A DNA stretch of 64,000 bases from Collimonas sp. PA-H2 (GTDB lineage: Bacteria > Pseudomonadota > Gammaproteobacteria > Burkholderiales > Burkholderiaceae_D): positions 1,178,001 to 1,242,000 of the forward strand of contig NZ_PDBX01000001.1 in assembly GCF_002564105.1 (NCBI RefSeq), in the 5' to 3' direction. Shown piece by piece: positions 26,272 to 35,277 of the stretch. Positions within the stretch are counted from its first letter, which is position 1; each line of letters starts with the position of its first letter. The notes beneath the pieces were generated by a model. The model was not told where the DNA came from. It saw nothing but the letters and a program-made list of their open reading frames with translations, and ran no database searches. The position numbers were made by a program, and so were the translations under genes.

Positions 26272-27594
26272 ATGTCAGCAACGATAGACAATAGGGCCGC
26301 ACAGGCCAGCGTCAGCCTGCCGGCTGAACAAGCGGAAAATCTGTACAAGAAAGTATTCTGGCGCTTCGTGCCATTCATCATGCTGTGTTACGTGGTGGCC
26401 TATCTCGACCGCGTCAACGTCGGCTTCGCCAAGCTGCAGATGTCGCAGGACCTGGGCTTCAGCGAAACCATCTTCGGCCTCGGCGCCGGCATCTTCTTCC
26501 TCGGCTACTTCCTGTTCGAGCTGCCCAGCAACCTGATCATGAACCGGGTCGGCGCCAAGCTGTGGATCGCCCGCATCATGATTACCTGGGGCCTGCTGTC
26601 GGCCTGCTTCGCCTGGGTGCAGACGCCCACCCAGTTCTATGTCCTGCGCTTCCTGCTGGGTCTGGCGGAGGCCGGCTTCTATCCCGGCATCATCCTCTAC
26701 CTGACCTACTGGTTTCCCTCGCACCGGCGCGCCAAGGTGGTCGCCACTTTCATGGCGGCGATTCCGATCTCGGGCATCTTCGGCAATCCGCTGTCGGGCT
26801 GGATCATGCAGGCTTTCCATGGCTCCAGCGGCTGGCACGGCTGGCAGTGGATGTTCATGATCGAAGCGGTGCCAGCGGTACTGGTAGGCATCGCCGTGTT
26901 CTTCGTGATGGACAACAGCATCCGCAAGGCCAAGTGGCTGACTGAAAAAGAGAAGGATTTCCTGGAAGCGGAAATCCGCGCCGACCAGAAGGACAAGCAC
27001 AGCCCGAAAACCACCGCGGCCGTATTCAAGGACATCCGTATCTGGCATATGTGCCTGATCTACTTCTGCATCGTCATGGGCCAGTACGGACTGACGTTCT
27101 GGCTGCCGACCTTGGTCAAGGCCTCCGGCGTAGTGGGCGATTTCAAGATCGGCCTGATCAGTGCGATTCCCTTCCTTTGCGCGGTGTTCGCCATGATCCT
27201 GATCGGCCGCCGCTCGGACCGCCTGCGGGAACGGCGCTGGCATCTGATCGTGCCGGCCCTGCTGGGTGCGGTCGGCTTCATCGTTTCGGCGCTGGCCGCC
27301 GACAATACCGTGATCGCCATCGCCTTCCTGTCGCTGGCGGCGATGGGCGTGCTGACCTGTTCGCCGCTGTTCTGGTCGCTGCCGACGGCTTTCCTGTCCG
27401 GCACCGGCGCGGCCGCCGGCATTGCGGTGATCAACTCGGTCGGCAACCTGGCCGGCTTCGCCAGCCCGTTCCTGGTCGGCTGGCTGAAGGACAGTACGCA
27501 TAACAACCAGACCGGCATGTTCATGCTGGCCGGGATGCTGGTGATCGGCGCCATTGCGATCCTGAAGACACCGCCTAAAATGGTCAATCGATAA
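26272..27594 (+). CDS. MFS permease, anion:cation symporter type, for tetronate uptake
   Basis: A 440-residue 12-TM transporter of the ACS branch of the major facilitator superfamily. The branch hallmarks YVVAYLDRVNVGFAKLQM in TM1 and FLLGLAEAGFYPGIILYL in TM4 are present, with an acidic-basic cytoplasmic loop after TM6. Related carriers import small organic acids by proton symport. Its place inside the tetronate operon suggests D-erythronate and/or L-threonate as substrate. Confidence 0.88.
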   Translation: MSATIDNRAAQASVSLPAEQAENLYKKVFWRFVPFIMLCYVVAYLDRVNVGFAKLQMSQDLGFSETIFGLGAGIFFLGYFLFELPSNLIMNRVGAKLWIARIMITWGLLSACFAWVQTPTQFYVLRFLLGLAEAGFYPGIILYLTYWFPSHRRAKVVATFMAAIPISGIFGNPLSGWIMQAFHGSSGWHGWQWMFMIEAVPAVLVGIAVFFVMDNSIRKAKWLTEKEKDFLEAEIRADQKDKHSPKTTAAVFKDIRIWHMCLIYFCIVMGQYGLTFWLPTLVKASGVVGDFKIGLISAIPFLCAVFAMILIGRRSDRLRERRWHLIVPALLGAVGFIVSALAADNTVIAIAFLSLAAMGVLTCSPLFWSLPTAFLSGTGAAAGIAVINSVGNLAGFASPFLVGWLKDSTHNNQTGMFMLAGMLVIGAIAILKTPPKMVNR

Positions 27595-27616
27595 CGCTTG
27601 TTTTTAGGAGTTTGCA

Positions 27617-28405
27617 ATGCCACGTTTCGCCGCCAATCTCACCATGATGTACAACGAGCACGCCTTCCTCGACCGCTTCGCGGCCGCGGCCAGGGACGGC
27701 TTCAAGGGCGTTGAATTCCTGTTCCCTTACGAGCATGGCGCCGCTGAACTGCAGGCAAGATTGCAGGACAATGGCCTGGCTCAGGCGCTGTTCAACGCGC
27801 CGCCTGGCGACTGGGCGAGCGGTGAACGCGGCCTTGCCTCCCTGCCGGGACGGGAAGATGAATTCAAGCGCAGCGTCGCCACCGGCCTGGAATATGCGCA
27901 AGTGCTGGGCAACCGTAAATTGCATGTGATGGCGGGCCTGATCCAACCGCAGCAGGAGCGCGCCCGGCATCGCGCGGTGTACCTGGAGAACCTGGCCTAT
28001 GCCGCGGCCCAGGCGGCCGCCCATGGCATCACCATCGTCATCGAACCGATCAATACGCGCGACATTCCCGGCTTCTTCCTGAACCGCCAGGACGAGGCGC
28101 AGGCGATTTGCGCCGAGGTCGGCGCCGTTAACCTGCAGGTGCAGTTCGATCTGTACCACTGCCAGATCGTCGAGGGCGACCTGGCAGTCAAGCTCAAGCG
28201 CGACATGCTGCGCCCGCAGGCCGGCATCGGCCATATCCAGATCGCCGGCGTGCCGGAGCGGCATGAGCCGGATAGCGGCGAGATCAATTATCCCTATCTG
28301 TTCGAGCTGATCGACGAGCTCGGCTACCAGGGCTGGGTCGGCTGCGAATACCGGCCGCGCGGCGCTACTTCCGCCGGCCTGGGCTGGCTCAAGCCCTGGC
28401 TGTAG
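27617..28405 (+). CDS. otnI: 2-oxo-tetronate isomerase (hydroxypyruvate isomerase family)
   Basis: A 262-residue TIM-barrel isomerase converting 2-oxo-tetronate to 3-oxo-tetronate, the shared intermediate of both branches. The metal-binding and catalytic segments [31 protein letters not shown] and [11 protein letters not shown] match the Hyi/OtnI family. It lies between the permease and denD with an AGGAG-type ribosome binding site. Confidence 0.91.
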   Translation: MPRFAANLTMMYNEHAFLDRFAAAARDGFKGVEFLFPYEHGAAELQARLQDNGLAQALFNAPPGDWASGERGLASLPGREDEFKRSVATGLEYAQVLGNRKLHVMAGLIQPQQERARHRAVYLENLAYAAAQAAAHGITIVIEPINTRDIPGFFLNRQDEAQAICAEVGAVNLQVQFDLYHCQIVEGDLAVKLKRDMLRPQAGIGHIQIAGVPERHEPDSGEINYPYLFELIDELGYQGWVGCEYRPRGATSAGLGWLKPWL

Positions 28406-28435
28406 AACCCGAACATTATTCAACAAAGGATCATC

Positions 28436-29413
28436 ATGCAAGTAGTCATCACCGGCGGCGCCGGCTTCCTCGGCCAGCGCCTGGCGCGCAGCCTGCTGCA
28501 ACAGGGCAGCCTGCCCGACCGCAGCGGCCAGCCGCAAACCATCAGCAAGATCGTCCTGGTGGACGTGGTTGCCGCCAACGGCTTCGACGACAACCGGATC
28601 GAACAAGTCACCGGCGACATCACCGACAGCGCCCTGCTGGAACGCGTGATCACCAGCCAGACCGCGGCGATCTTCCATCTGGCGGCGATTGTCAGCGGCC
28701 AGGCCGAAGCGGACTTCGATCTCGGCATGCGCATCAACCTGGATGCGGCGCGCCTGCTGCTGGAACGCTGCCGCGCTTGCGGCCATGTACCACGGGTTAT
28801 CTTCACCAGTTCGGTGGCTGTATTCGGCGGCGTCCTGCCGGCAGTGGTGCAAGACCATACCGCGCTCAATCCGCAATCGTCCTACGGCGCGCAAAAGGCG
28901 ATCGCCGAACTGCTGCTCAACGATTACAGCCGCAAGGGTTTTGTCGACGGCCGCGTGCTGCGCCTGCCGACCATCAGCGTACGTCCCGGCAAACCCAACC
29001 AGGCTGCCTCCTCTTTCGCCAGCGGCATCATCCGCGAGCCGCTCAACGGCCAGCCGGCGATCTGCCCGGTAGCGCCAGATGTGCACCTGTGGCTGCTGTC
29101 GCCGCGCAAGGTGATCGCCTGCCTGATCCATGGCTATGCGCTGCCGGCCGATGTGCTGGGCAAAAGCCGCACCATCAACCTGCCGGGGATCTCGGTCACC
29201 GTGGCGGAGATGGTGGCGGCGCTGGAACGCGTCGCCGGCAAGGAAGTCGTGGCGCGCATTGAATGGAAACACGATCCGGCCATAGACAGGATCATTTCCA
29301 GCTGGCCGGGCGCCTGGGACGCCAGCCGCGCCGTCGATCTCGGCTTTATCGGCGAAAGCAGCTTCGACGATGTGGTGCGCGCCTATATCGAAGACGATTT
29401 GCCGGCGGCATGA
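28436..29413 (+). CDS. denD: D-erythronate dehydrogenase (extended SDR)
   Basis: A 325-residue NAD-dependent extended short-chain dehydrogenase. The NAD-binding motif ITGGAGFLGQ is at 5-14, the serine of FTSSVAVFGG at about 125, and the catalytic pair Tyr150-x3-Lys154 in SSYGAQKA. DenD oxidises D-erythronate to the 2-oxo form. With ltnD this lets one operon use both C4 acids. A strong terminator follows. Confidence 0.91.
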   Translation: MQVVITGGAGFLGQRLARSLLQQGSLPDRSGQPQTISKIVLVDVVAANGFDDNRIEQVTGDITDSALLERVITSQTAAIFHLAAIVSGQAEADFDLGMRINLDAARLLLERCRACGHVPRVIFTSSVAVFGGVLPAVVQDHTALNPQSSYGAQKAIAELLLNDYSRKGFVDGRVLRLPTISVRPGKPNQAASSFASGIIREPLNGQPAICPVAPDVHLWLLSPRKVIACLIHGYALPADVLGKSRTINLPGISVTVAEMVAALERVAGKEVVARIEWKHDPAIDRIISSWPGAWDASRAVDLGFIGESSFDDVVRAYIEDDLPAA

Positions 29414-29418
29414 AGCAA

Positions 29419-29462
29419 GCGCGGCTGGCTGCCTGTGACAGCTTGCCGCGCGATGTTTTTTT
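29419..29462 (+). terminator. Terminator closing the erythronate/threonate operon
   Basis: The stem GCGCGGC/GCCGCGC continues through a 2-base bulge as GCTG/CAGC around a 7-base loop. Four bases later there is a run of seven T residues. It starts 6 bases after the denD stop. Confidence 0.75.
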
Positions 29463-29547
29463 GACATGCGCCGATTCGGTCTGAACTTGTCCTCGGCTTG
29501 TCCTCGGTACGGTAAGATTGTCACTTTATGACTTTTGCCAAGCCGAC

Positions 29548-31809
29548 ATGAAGACCAGCTCTTTCCAGCACCTAGTCCGCTTGCTATCGGCCTCTCTACT
29601 GCTGTTGTGCTTGCTGCTGGCAAATGGCGCTCCGGCCCGGGCAGCTGCAGCCGCCGCCAGCACCGACACGGCCGCCAGCGCGCCTGCCGCTCCCGCCGCC
29701 GCGCCCTCGCCGCTGGACTCGCTGTCCAAGGTATTGCAAAGCAACCCCGCCACCGGCAGCCTGGTGGCGACGCTGATCCAGGCCGAACAGCAGAACAGCA
29801 AGGCCTCACCCGAGCAAAAGGGCTTCATCGGCCTGATTTCCAATAGTCTCGATGCTTTTCAGGCACATCTGCAGCAGGTGATTACACCGGAAAAATTCTG
29901 GAACCAGCAGTTTTCGCTGGCCTGGCAAGACTTGTCGACCATCCTGCAGCGCCAGGAGTCGGAAACAGGATGGCAGGCGCTTGCAGGCTTTCTCGAAATG
30001 CTGGCCTTGTTCGGCGCGGTCGCTATCGCCTTGCACTATATCGGCAGGCGAGTGCAACGGCATTTCAATGTAGAGACGAAGCTGTCATCCGATCCCAGCA
30101 TGAAGGAATTGCTGCTGTATATATGGCGCCACATCGCGCCGATACTACTGGCGCTGGTGGTGGAAATCTCGGTGACCATCAGCCTGGATACGGCGCACGG
30201 GCAGTCGCTGGGGCGGACCCTGGCCACCGTGCTGCTGTACACCCTGGTCGGCGCACGCCTGTTCCAGGCCATCTGCGCCATCATTTTTTCGCTGTCGCAC
30301 GGCGGTCACCGCATGGTCGCGGTGCATATCCTGTACCAGCGCGGCTTCAACCTGCTGTATGTGATCGGCTGCGCCGGCTGGCTCGGCGATGCCCTGGACA
30401 ATCCCCATGTGAACCAGATCATCGGCGTCCACCTGGCCGGCGTGGCGGCAACCCTGGCCAGCCTGGTGGCGGCAATACTGGGCGGCGTGTTCGCCCTGCT
30501 GTTCCGGCGCCCGGTAGCGCACATCATCCGCAACCGGCCGCTGGCGGTGCGGCGCGACCATCCGGCACGCATGGAAACGCTGGAAATAGTCGCCGCCTTC
30601 TGGTACATGCCGATACTGCTGCTGAGCATCACCGTCAGCGTCGCCACCATCCTCGATTTGTCGAGCAACAACTCAGCGCTCAATCATGCGCTGGCCAGCG
30701 CGGCATTGCTGATCGCCATGTTTTTCATCGGTGCGCTGCTGCAGCGCATACGCGCCCGCAAGACGACTGCGGGGGTGACACGGCGCCAATCGCCTTACAT
30801 CCTGCGCCTTAGCAACGTCGGCTTCAGCCTGCTACAGCTGGCGTTGTGGATTGGTTTCTTCGAATTGCTGACCAGGATCTGGGAACACTCGCTGCTGGAA
30901 TTCGCCAACGCTACCCTGATCGGCAAGATGATCGTCTCGGCGCTGGGCAAGATCGGCCTCACTCTGGTGATGGCCTGGCTGGTCTGGATCCTGCTCGACA
31001 CCTTCATCCAGGAAGCCATCAACCCGACCCGCAACAGCCGTTACGCGCGCAAGAATCCCAGCACGCGCATGCGCACTATCCTGCCGCTGCTGCGCAACGC
31101 GCTGATGCTGCTGATCCTGACCATCACCGTGATCACCACGCTGGCCAACCTCGGCATCAATGTGACGCCGCTGCTGGCCTCCGCCGGGGTGGTCGGGCTG
31201 GCCTTCGGCTTCGGCTCGCAATCGCTGGTGAAAGACCTGATCACCGGCGTCTTCATCCTGATGGAGGATTCGATGTCGGTCGGCGACTGGGTCGACGTCG
31301 GCAACGGCCATGCCGGCACCGTCGAGAACCTGACCATCCGCACCGTGCGCCTGCGCGACAGCAACGGCTCGGTGCACAGCGTACCGTTTTCGCAAATCAC
31401 CGCGATCAAGAACGATTCGCGCGAATACACTTATGCTTCGCTCAAGCTGAGCATCACCCACGATTCAGACGTCGACCAGGCACTGCGCCTGATGCGGGAA
31501 ACCGGCGCCGAGATGCTGGAAGACCGGCGCCTGCGCCGGCTGCTGCTGCAGCCGATCGAGATCTACGGCGTCAACGGCTTCGACCTGAACGGCGTGGCGC
31601 TGCTGGCCGGGATCCGCACCAAGCCGCAAACCCAGAACGAAGTCACGCGCGGCTTCAATCTGCGCATCAAGAAAAAGGTGGATGACGATCCGAAGGTGCG
31701 CTTCGCCAACGAATGGGCGAATTTCCCGCTGACCGCGGTGGAGCCGCCGGCAGCGGCAGAAAACAGCTCGCCGGAGCTGCCCGCGGCCGGCGCCGGCAAC
31801 AAGGCGTAA
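29548..31809 (+). CDS. Mechanosensitive ion channel protein (MscS family, YbiO-like)
   Basis: A 753-residue large MscS homologue. A signal peptide (about 1-32) and an Ala/Pro-rich periplasmic section precede several extra membrane helices (about 150-500). The MscS core follows: the pore-lining GVVGLAFGFGSQSLVKDLITG, the beta domain with SVGDWVDVGNGHAGTVENL, and the mixed alpha/beta vestibule. It protects against hypo-osmotic shock. The ATG at 29548 is preferred over the TTG at 29518 because it starts a proper signal peptide (MKTSSFQHLVRLL). Confidence 0.9.
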   Translation: MKTSSFQHLVRLLSASLLLLCLLLANGAPARAAAAAASTDTAASAPAAPAAAPSPLDSLSKVLQSNPATGSLVATLIQAEQQNSKASPEQKGFIGLISNSLDAFQAHLQQVITPEKFWNQQFSLAWQDLSTILQRQESETGWQALAGFLEMLALFGAVAIALHYIGRRVQRHFNVETKLSSDPSMKELLLYIWRHIAPILLALVVEISVTISLDTAHGQSLGRTLATVLLYTLVGARLFQAICAIIFSLSHGGHRMVAVHILYQRGFNLLYVIGCAGWLGDALDNPHVNQIIGVHLAGVAATLASLVAAILGGVFALLFRRPVAHIIRNRPLAVRRDHPARMETLEIVAAFWYMPILLLSITVSVATILDLSSNNSALNHALASAALLIAMFFIGALLQRIRARKTTAGVTRRQSPYILRLSNVGFSLLQLALWIGFFELLTRIWEHSLLEFANATLIGKMIVSALGKIGLTLVMAWLVWILLDTFIQEAINPTRNSRYARKNPSTRMRTILPLLRNALMLLILTITVITTLANLGINVTPLLASAGVVGLAFGFGSQSLVKDLITGVFILMEDSMSVGDWVDVGNGHAGTVENLTIRTVRLRDSNGSVHSVPFSQITAIKNDSREYTYASLKLSITHDSDVDQALRLMRETGAEMLEDRRLRRLLLQPIEIYGVNGFDLNGVALLAGIRTKPQTQNEVTRGFNLRIKKKVDDDPKVRFANEWANFPLTAVEPPAAAENSSPELPAAGAGNKA

Positions 31810-31815
31810 CGAAGC

Positions 31816-32463
31816 TTACTTGATGCGACAGCTCAGTAGCCAGTAATACTCCAGCCGCAGGATGCGCAGTTCGCGGGTGATCGGCGCCAGCTTCTTGCGC
31901 AAGCCGCTGTCGGTCGGGAAGTTCTTCATGACTTCGTAGCGCTCGCCGTCGGGCAAGGTACGGAACTGGTAGGTATTACCATCGGCATCGGTTCGGGCGA
32001 TGGGCGTGCTCTGCTCTTCGACGTAGCCGTTGTCTATCATCACCAGCAAGATATCCTTGCCGAGTTTTTCGCGCAGCTGGGCGATGAAACGGACCTGGTC
32101 CTGACGTCCCACATGCGACCACCAGAAACCCAGGAAGCAGGCGGTGAACTTGCGCTCGGTCTGGAAAGTGTTAATGTCTTGCAACGCAAACGTTGCCTTG
32201 CCGGCCGGCAGCTGCTTGGCCTCGGCCAGTACAATCATTTCCGGATTGATGTCGGTCGCCAGCACCGATTTCGCGGTGGCGGCAATCTGTTCGGTCCAGA
32301 AGCCGGTGCCGCAAGCCAGTTCCAGCACGTCGTGGCCTTCCATCAATTCCTGCACCCTGACCTGCAGGGTCAGCAACTCGTCCTGGCGCTCGGGGCGCTG
32401 GTAGATCTCTTCGTAAGTCGCAGCACGTTTGGCGTAGTAAGCCACCATATCGGTATTAATCAT
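31816..32463 (-). CDS. Class I SAM-dependent methyltransferase
   Basis: A 215-residue methyltransferase. The SAM-binding motif VLELACGTGFWTEQIA (about 45-60) is followed by the acidic end of strand 2 (VLATDINPEM). The substrate is unknown; the sequence resembles small-molecule or cyclopropane-type methyltransferases but no subfamily is certain. Its ATG overlaps the stop of the ClC gene as ATGA, so the two are translated together, an unexplained pairing. Confidence 0.86.
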   Translation of the reverse strand: MINTDMVAYYAKRAATYEEIYQRPERQDELLTLQVRVQELMEGHDVLELACGTGFWTEQIAATAKSVLATDINPEMIVLAEAKQLPAGKATFALQDINTFQTERKFTACFLGFWWSHVGRQDQVRFIAQLREKLGKDILLVMIDNGYVEEQSTPIARTDADGNTYQFRTLPDGERYEVMKNFPTDSGLRKKLAPITRELRILRLEYYWLLSCRIK

Positions 32464-33911
32464 TTTTGCGTTCCGCTTCCAAGTTCACTGTCACTATTCT
32501 GCTCATTGTTCAATTCCTTCACTTCTTTAACTTCCCCAACTTCTTTCAACTTCATTTGTTCTATTTCGGCGTTAGCCGGCATCGCTTCGGCGCAAGCCAC
32601 CCGATAACGCTCCGACAGCGCGTCATACAGCGGCGGCGCAAAGAAGCGCGAGACGCGGCTGGCGATCAGCGCCGTCGCCATCAGCGAGATCACCAGGGCG
32701 TGGCCGTTGATCATTTCCATCACGATCACGAAGGCGGTGATCGGCGACTGCGTCACCGCCGCCAGATATCCCACCATCGCCAGCGCAATCAGCATCTCCA
32801 GGGAGGTATTGCCGAACACCTGGTGCAGCAAGTTGCCGAAACCGGCACCGATCGACAAGGATGGCGCGAAAATGCCGCCCGGAATCCCCGGCAGGTAGGA
32901 CGACACCATCGACGCCATCTTCAGGAACGGATAAAACACCGACAGCTGCTGGTGCCCTTCCAGCAAACCCTTGGCTTCGACATAGCCGCTACCGAAGGTG
33001 GCGCCGCCGGCAATGATGCCGATCAGCGCAACCGCCAGGCCGCACAGCGCGCCGAAGGCAATCGGACGGTTGCTGCGCAGATGCTGCAGCCGGGCCGGAA
33101 TCCAGCGCTTGGTGTTGAGCAGCAGCCAGCAAAAAAAGCCGCCGGCGATGCCGGTAAGAATCCCGGTCACCAGTACCGCCAGCGCCAGCATGTCGGTCAG
33201 CGCGCTATTGATATGAATGGTGCCGAAATAAGTGTAGTTGCCGTTCAAGCCCAAGGCTACCGCACCGGCAAAAATAATCACGGTAATCACGACGCCGCTG
33301 GCCCTGTGTTCAAAGCTGCGCGTCAATTCTTCAATCGCAAACACAATCCCCGCCAGCGGTGTGTTGAATGCGGCCGACAAGCCGGCCGCGGCCCCAGCCA
33401 GTATCAGGCGCCGCTCCAGCGCCGCACTGGCGCGCGGATACAGGCGCCGCAAATTGAACATGAGGGCGGCGCCAACCTGCACTGTCGGTCCTTCGCGGCC
33501 GATGGTGAAGCCGCCCAGGATGCCGATGAAGGAGACGCCGATCTTGCCCAGCAACAGCTTGATCGACAGCAGCGACTGGCCGCGCCGGGTAGTGTCCTCT
33601 TCCAGCGTAGCGATCACTTGCGGAATGCCGCTGCCCTCGGCGCCGGGAAAATACCGGCGCGTGGCCCATACACACAGAGCGCCGACTGCCGGCGTGATGA
33701 ACAGCGGCAGCCAGAAATGCGATTGCTGCATGGAGCGGAACATGCCGAAGCCGACATCCATCAGCCACGCATACAGCACCGCGACCAAGCCAACCAGCAC
33801 CGCCCCCATCCACAAAATGCCGTATTTACGCCAGGCGCGCCGCACCTGGCGCAGCGTCTGGTCGGACAAACTCGGGGGCAGCGGATTCATTGGAATTGGG
33901 CGCAAAGACAT
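32460..33911 (-). CDS. ClC-family chloride channel/transporter
   Basis: A 483-residue membrane protein with about 12-14 helices. The three anion-selectivity stretches are present: EGSGIPQV, GREGPTVQVG (carrying the gating glutamate of H+/Cl- exchangers) and GIPGGIFAPSLSIG. It probably moves chloride against protons for acid or osmotic homeostasis. The start at 33911 is uncertain; an ATG 21 bases in (33890) is equally possible. The C-terminus is a charged Glu/Lys-rich tail without CBS domains. Confidence 0.92.
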   Translation of the reverse strand: MSLRPIPMNPLPPSLSDQTLRQVRRAWRKYGILWMGAVLVGLVAVLYAWLMDVGFGMFRSMQQSHFWLPLFITPAVGALCVWATRRYFPGAEGSGIPQVIATLEEDTTRRGQSLLSIKLLLGKIGVSFIGILGGFTIGREGPTVQVGAALMFNLRRLYPRASAALERRLILAGAAAGLSAAFNTPLAGIVFAIEELTRSFEHRASGVVITVIIFAGAVALGLNGNYTYFGTIHINSALTDMLALAVLVTGILTGIAGGFFCWLLLNTKRWIPARLQHLRSNRPIAFGALCGLAVALIGIIAGGATFGSGYVEAKGLLEGHQQLSVFYPFLKMASMVSSYLPGIPGGIFAPSLSIGAGFGNLLHQVFGNTSLEMLIALAMVGYLAAVTQSPITAFVIVMEMINGHALVISLMATALIASRVSRFFAPPLYDALSERYRVACAEAMPANAEIEQMKLKEVGEVKEVKELNNEQNSDSELGSGTQK

Positions 33912-34048
33912 GATTATAAATTATCCCTGCGCAATTCCCCCTAAATAGGCCACTGGCAGCCATCGGGATGTCAGCGAAACCGGCGCAAATGCAGCAGAAT
34001 GCCGCCTATCGCCTTGATAGATTGTCACAACCCGGGAAAGCGACCGGC

Positions 34049-35053
34049 CTAGATTTGATAGCTTTTCAGCCAGGCCTTGATGTTTTTGACATCGGCAAAC
34101 GCCAGCAAGTCGTTCTTGAGCGCAGCGATATGCTGTTGCAGACCCTTGATATCGCTTTTCAGGCGGCGCATCGCCAGCGCCGGCGACAAGGCCTCTTGCG
34201 GCCCGAAATTGCAGCGCCTGCGGAAATCCGCCTCCAGTCCGGCAATCTCATCCCGCAGTTCAGCCGACTGCTCCGTCAGCACCTTGCTGTAGTGCTGCAG
34301 GCGCTGTTCCGACAGGGAATTGATACGGCTCTGGTCGATCTGCTCGATTTCCAGCTGCAGCTCCAGCAAGCCGAGCAGGTCCTTCTTGTCATAGGCGATA
34401 TTCACCCTTTGCATCAGCGCTGTCTTGCGTGCGCGTTCCAAGGGATCCTGCTCGCGGTCAGGATGCAGGGCGCTGGCCAGCTTGCGATAGACTTCGCGCA
34501 CCGACTGGCTGGCGTTTTGCAGTTCTTCCTGCTGCCTGGCTTCCCTGGCCGCGGCCTTGGCCGATTTCCTGCGTTTTCCGGCGCCTTCACGGCCGTATTC
34601 GGCCGACGCATTGGCGTCGGCCTCCGCCTGCTGCGCGGACTCCTCAGAGTCGTCCCGCTGCCCTTCCGCTGCATCGGCATCGGCGCCGCCATGCATGTGA
34701 TAAATCCGTTTCAAGTCCGCGGCATCGCTGTCGCCGATGACGGCGGCGCTGACCGAACAGATGATGTGGCTGATTTTTTCCTGGTCGTGCCGGCTCAAGC
34801 CCTTTGCCGAATAAGCGTCGTCGAGCAAGCGCACCAGCTGCGCCACCAGCCCGTGATAGCTGCGTATCAGAGGCTGGTACTGGCTGACATAGTGCTGCTG
34901 GTGCAGCGGAATCATCTCTTGCCAGGCCGCCAGCAGCTGGCGCTCGGTCTCCAGTTTCTTGATCAGCGCATTGAAGATTTTCTGGCCTGGCGACAGGCTG
35001 GCCTGCCCGTGCTGTTCGACGATGTTGAGCGCCTTGGTTTCTGTTTTTTTCAT
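34049..35053 (-). CDS. J-domain (DnaJ-like) co-chaperone with coiled-coil flanks
   Basis: A 334-residue protein. Residues 1-120 are helical, 125-180 form a low-complexity acidic then Lys/Ala-rich linker, and a short J-domain follows with the HPD motif at 197-199 (KLASALHPDREQD). After it come long amphipathic helices to the end. There is no Gly/Phe region, zinc finger or substrate domain as in DnaJ or CbpA, so it is a specialised Hsp70 partner of unknown client. It is a single gene between ClC and a drug exporter. Confidence 0.8.
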   Translation of the reverse strand: MKKTETKALNIVEQHGQASLSPGQKIFNALIKKLETERQLLAAWQEMIPLHQQHYVSQYQPLIRSYHGLVAQLVRLLDDAYSAKGLSRHDQEKISHIICSVSAAVIGDSDAADLKRIYHMHGGADADAAEGQRDDSEESAQQAEADANASAEYGREGAGKRRKSAKAAAREARQQEELQNASQSVREVYRKLASALHPDREQDPLERARKTALMQRVNIAYDKKDLLGLLELQLEIEQIDQSRINSLSEQRLQHYSKVLTEQSAELRDEIAGLEADFRRRCNFGPQEALSPALAMRRLKSDIKGLQQHIAALKNDLLAFADVKNIKAWLKSYQI

Positions 35054-35277
35054 CGCTTGCTTTACTGCGTGTCGGTGTTTGTTTTTTCAGATGAAAAATA
35101 TGGCGTAGCGCGTGATTATAAGTTGCCGCCGGCGGCGCGCAGCAGAAACCGGCCAAGGGGCGTATGATCTTGTCTTCGCAATAAGTATTCCTCCGTATTC
35201 GGCTGTGCCTTGCAGCAATTTTTTACAGATTTCCATGCCCTGTCCCACCAAGCGGCGACTCCGCCGATAAAAATCAT

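Noticed and set aside
27584..29809. 741-codon open frame on the minus strand opposite otnI and denD
   Set aside because: Both enzymes on the plus strand have intact motifs and belong to an operon; the opposite frame is an effect of high third-position GC.
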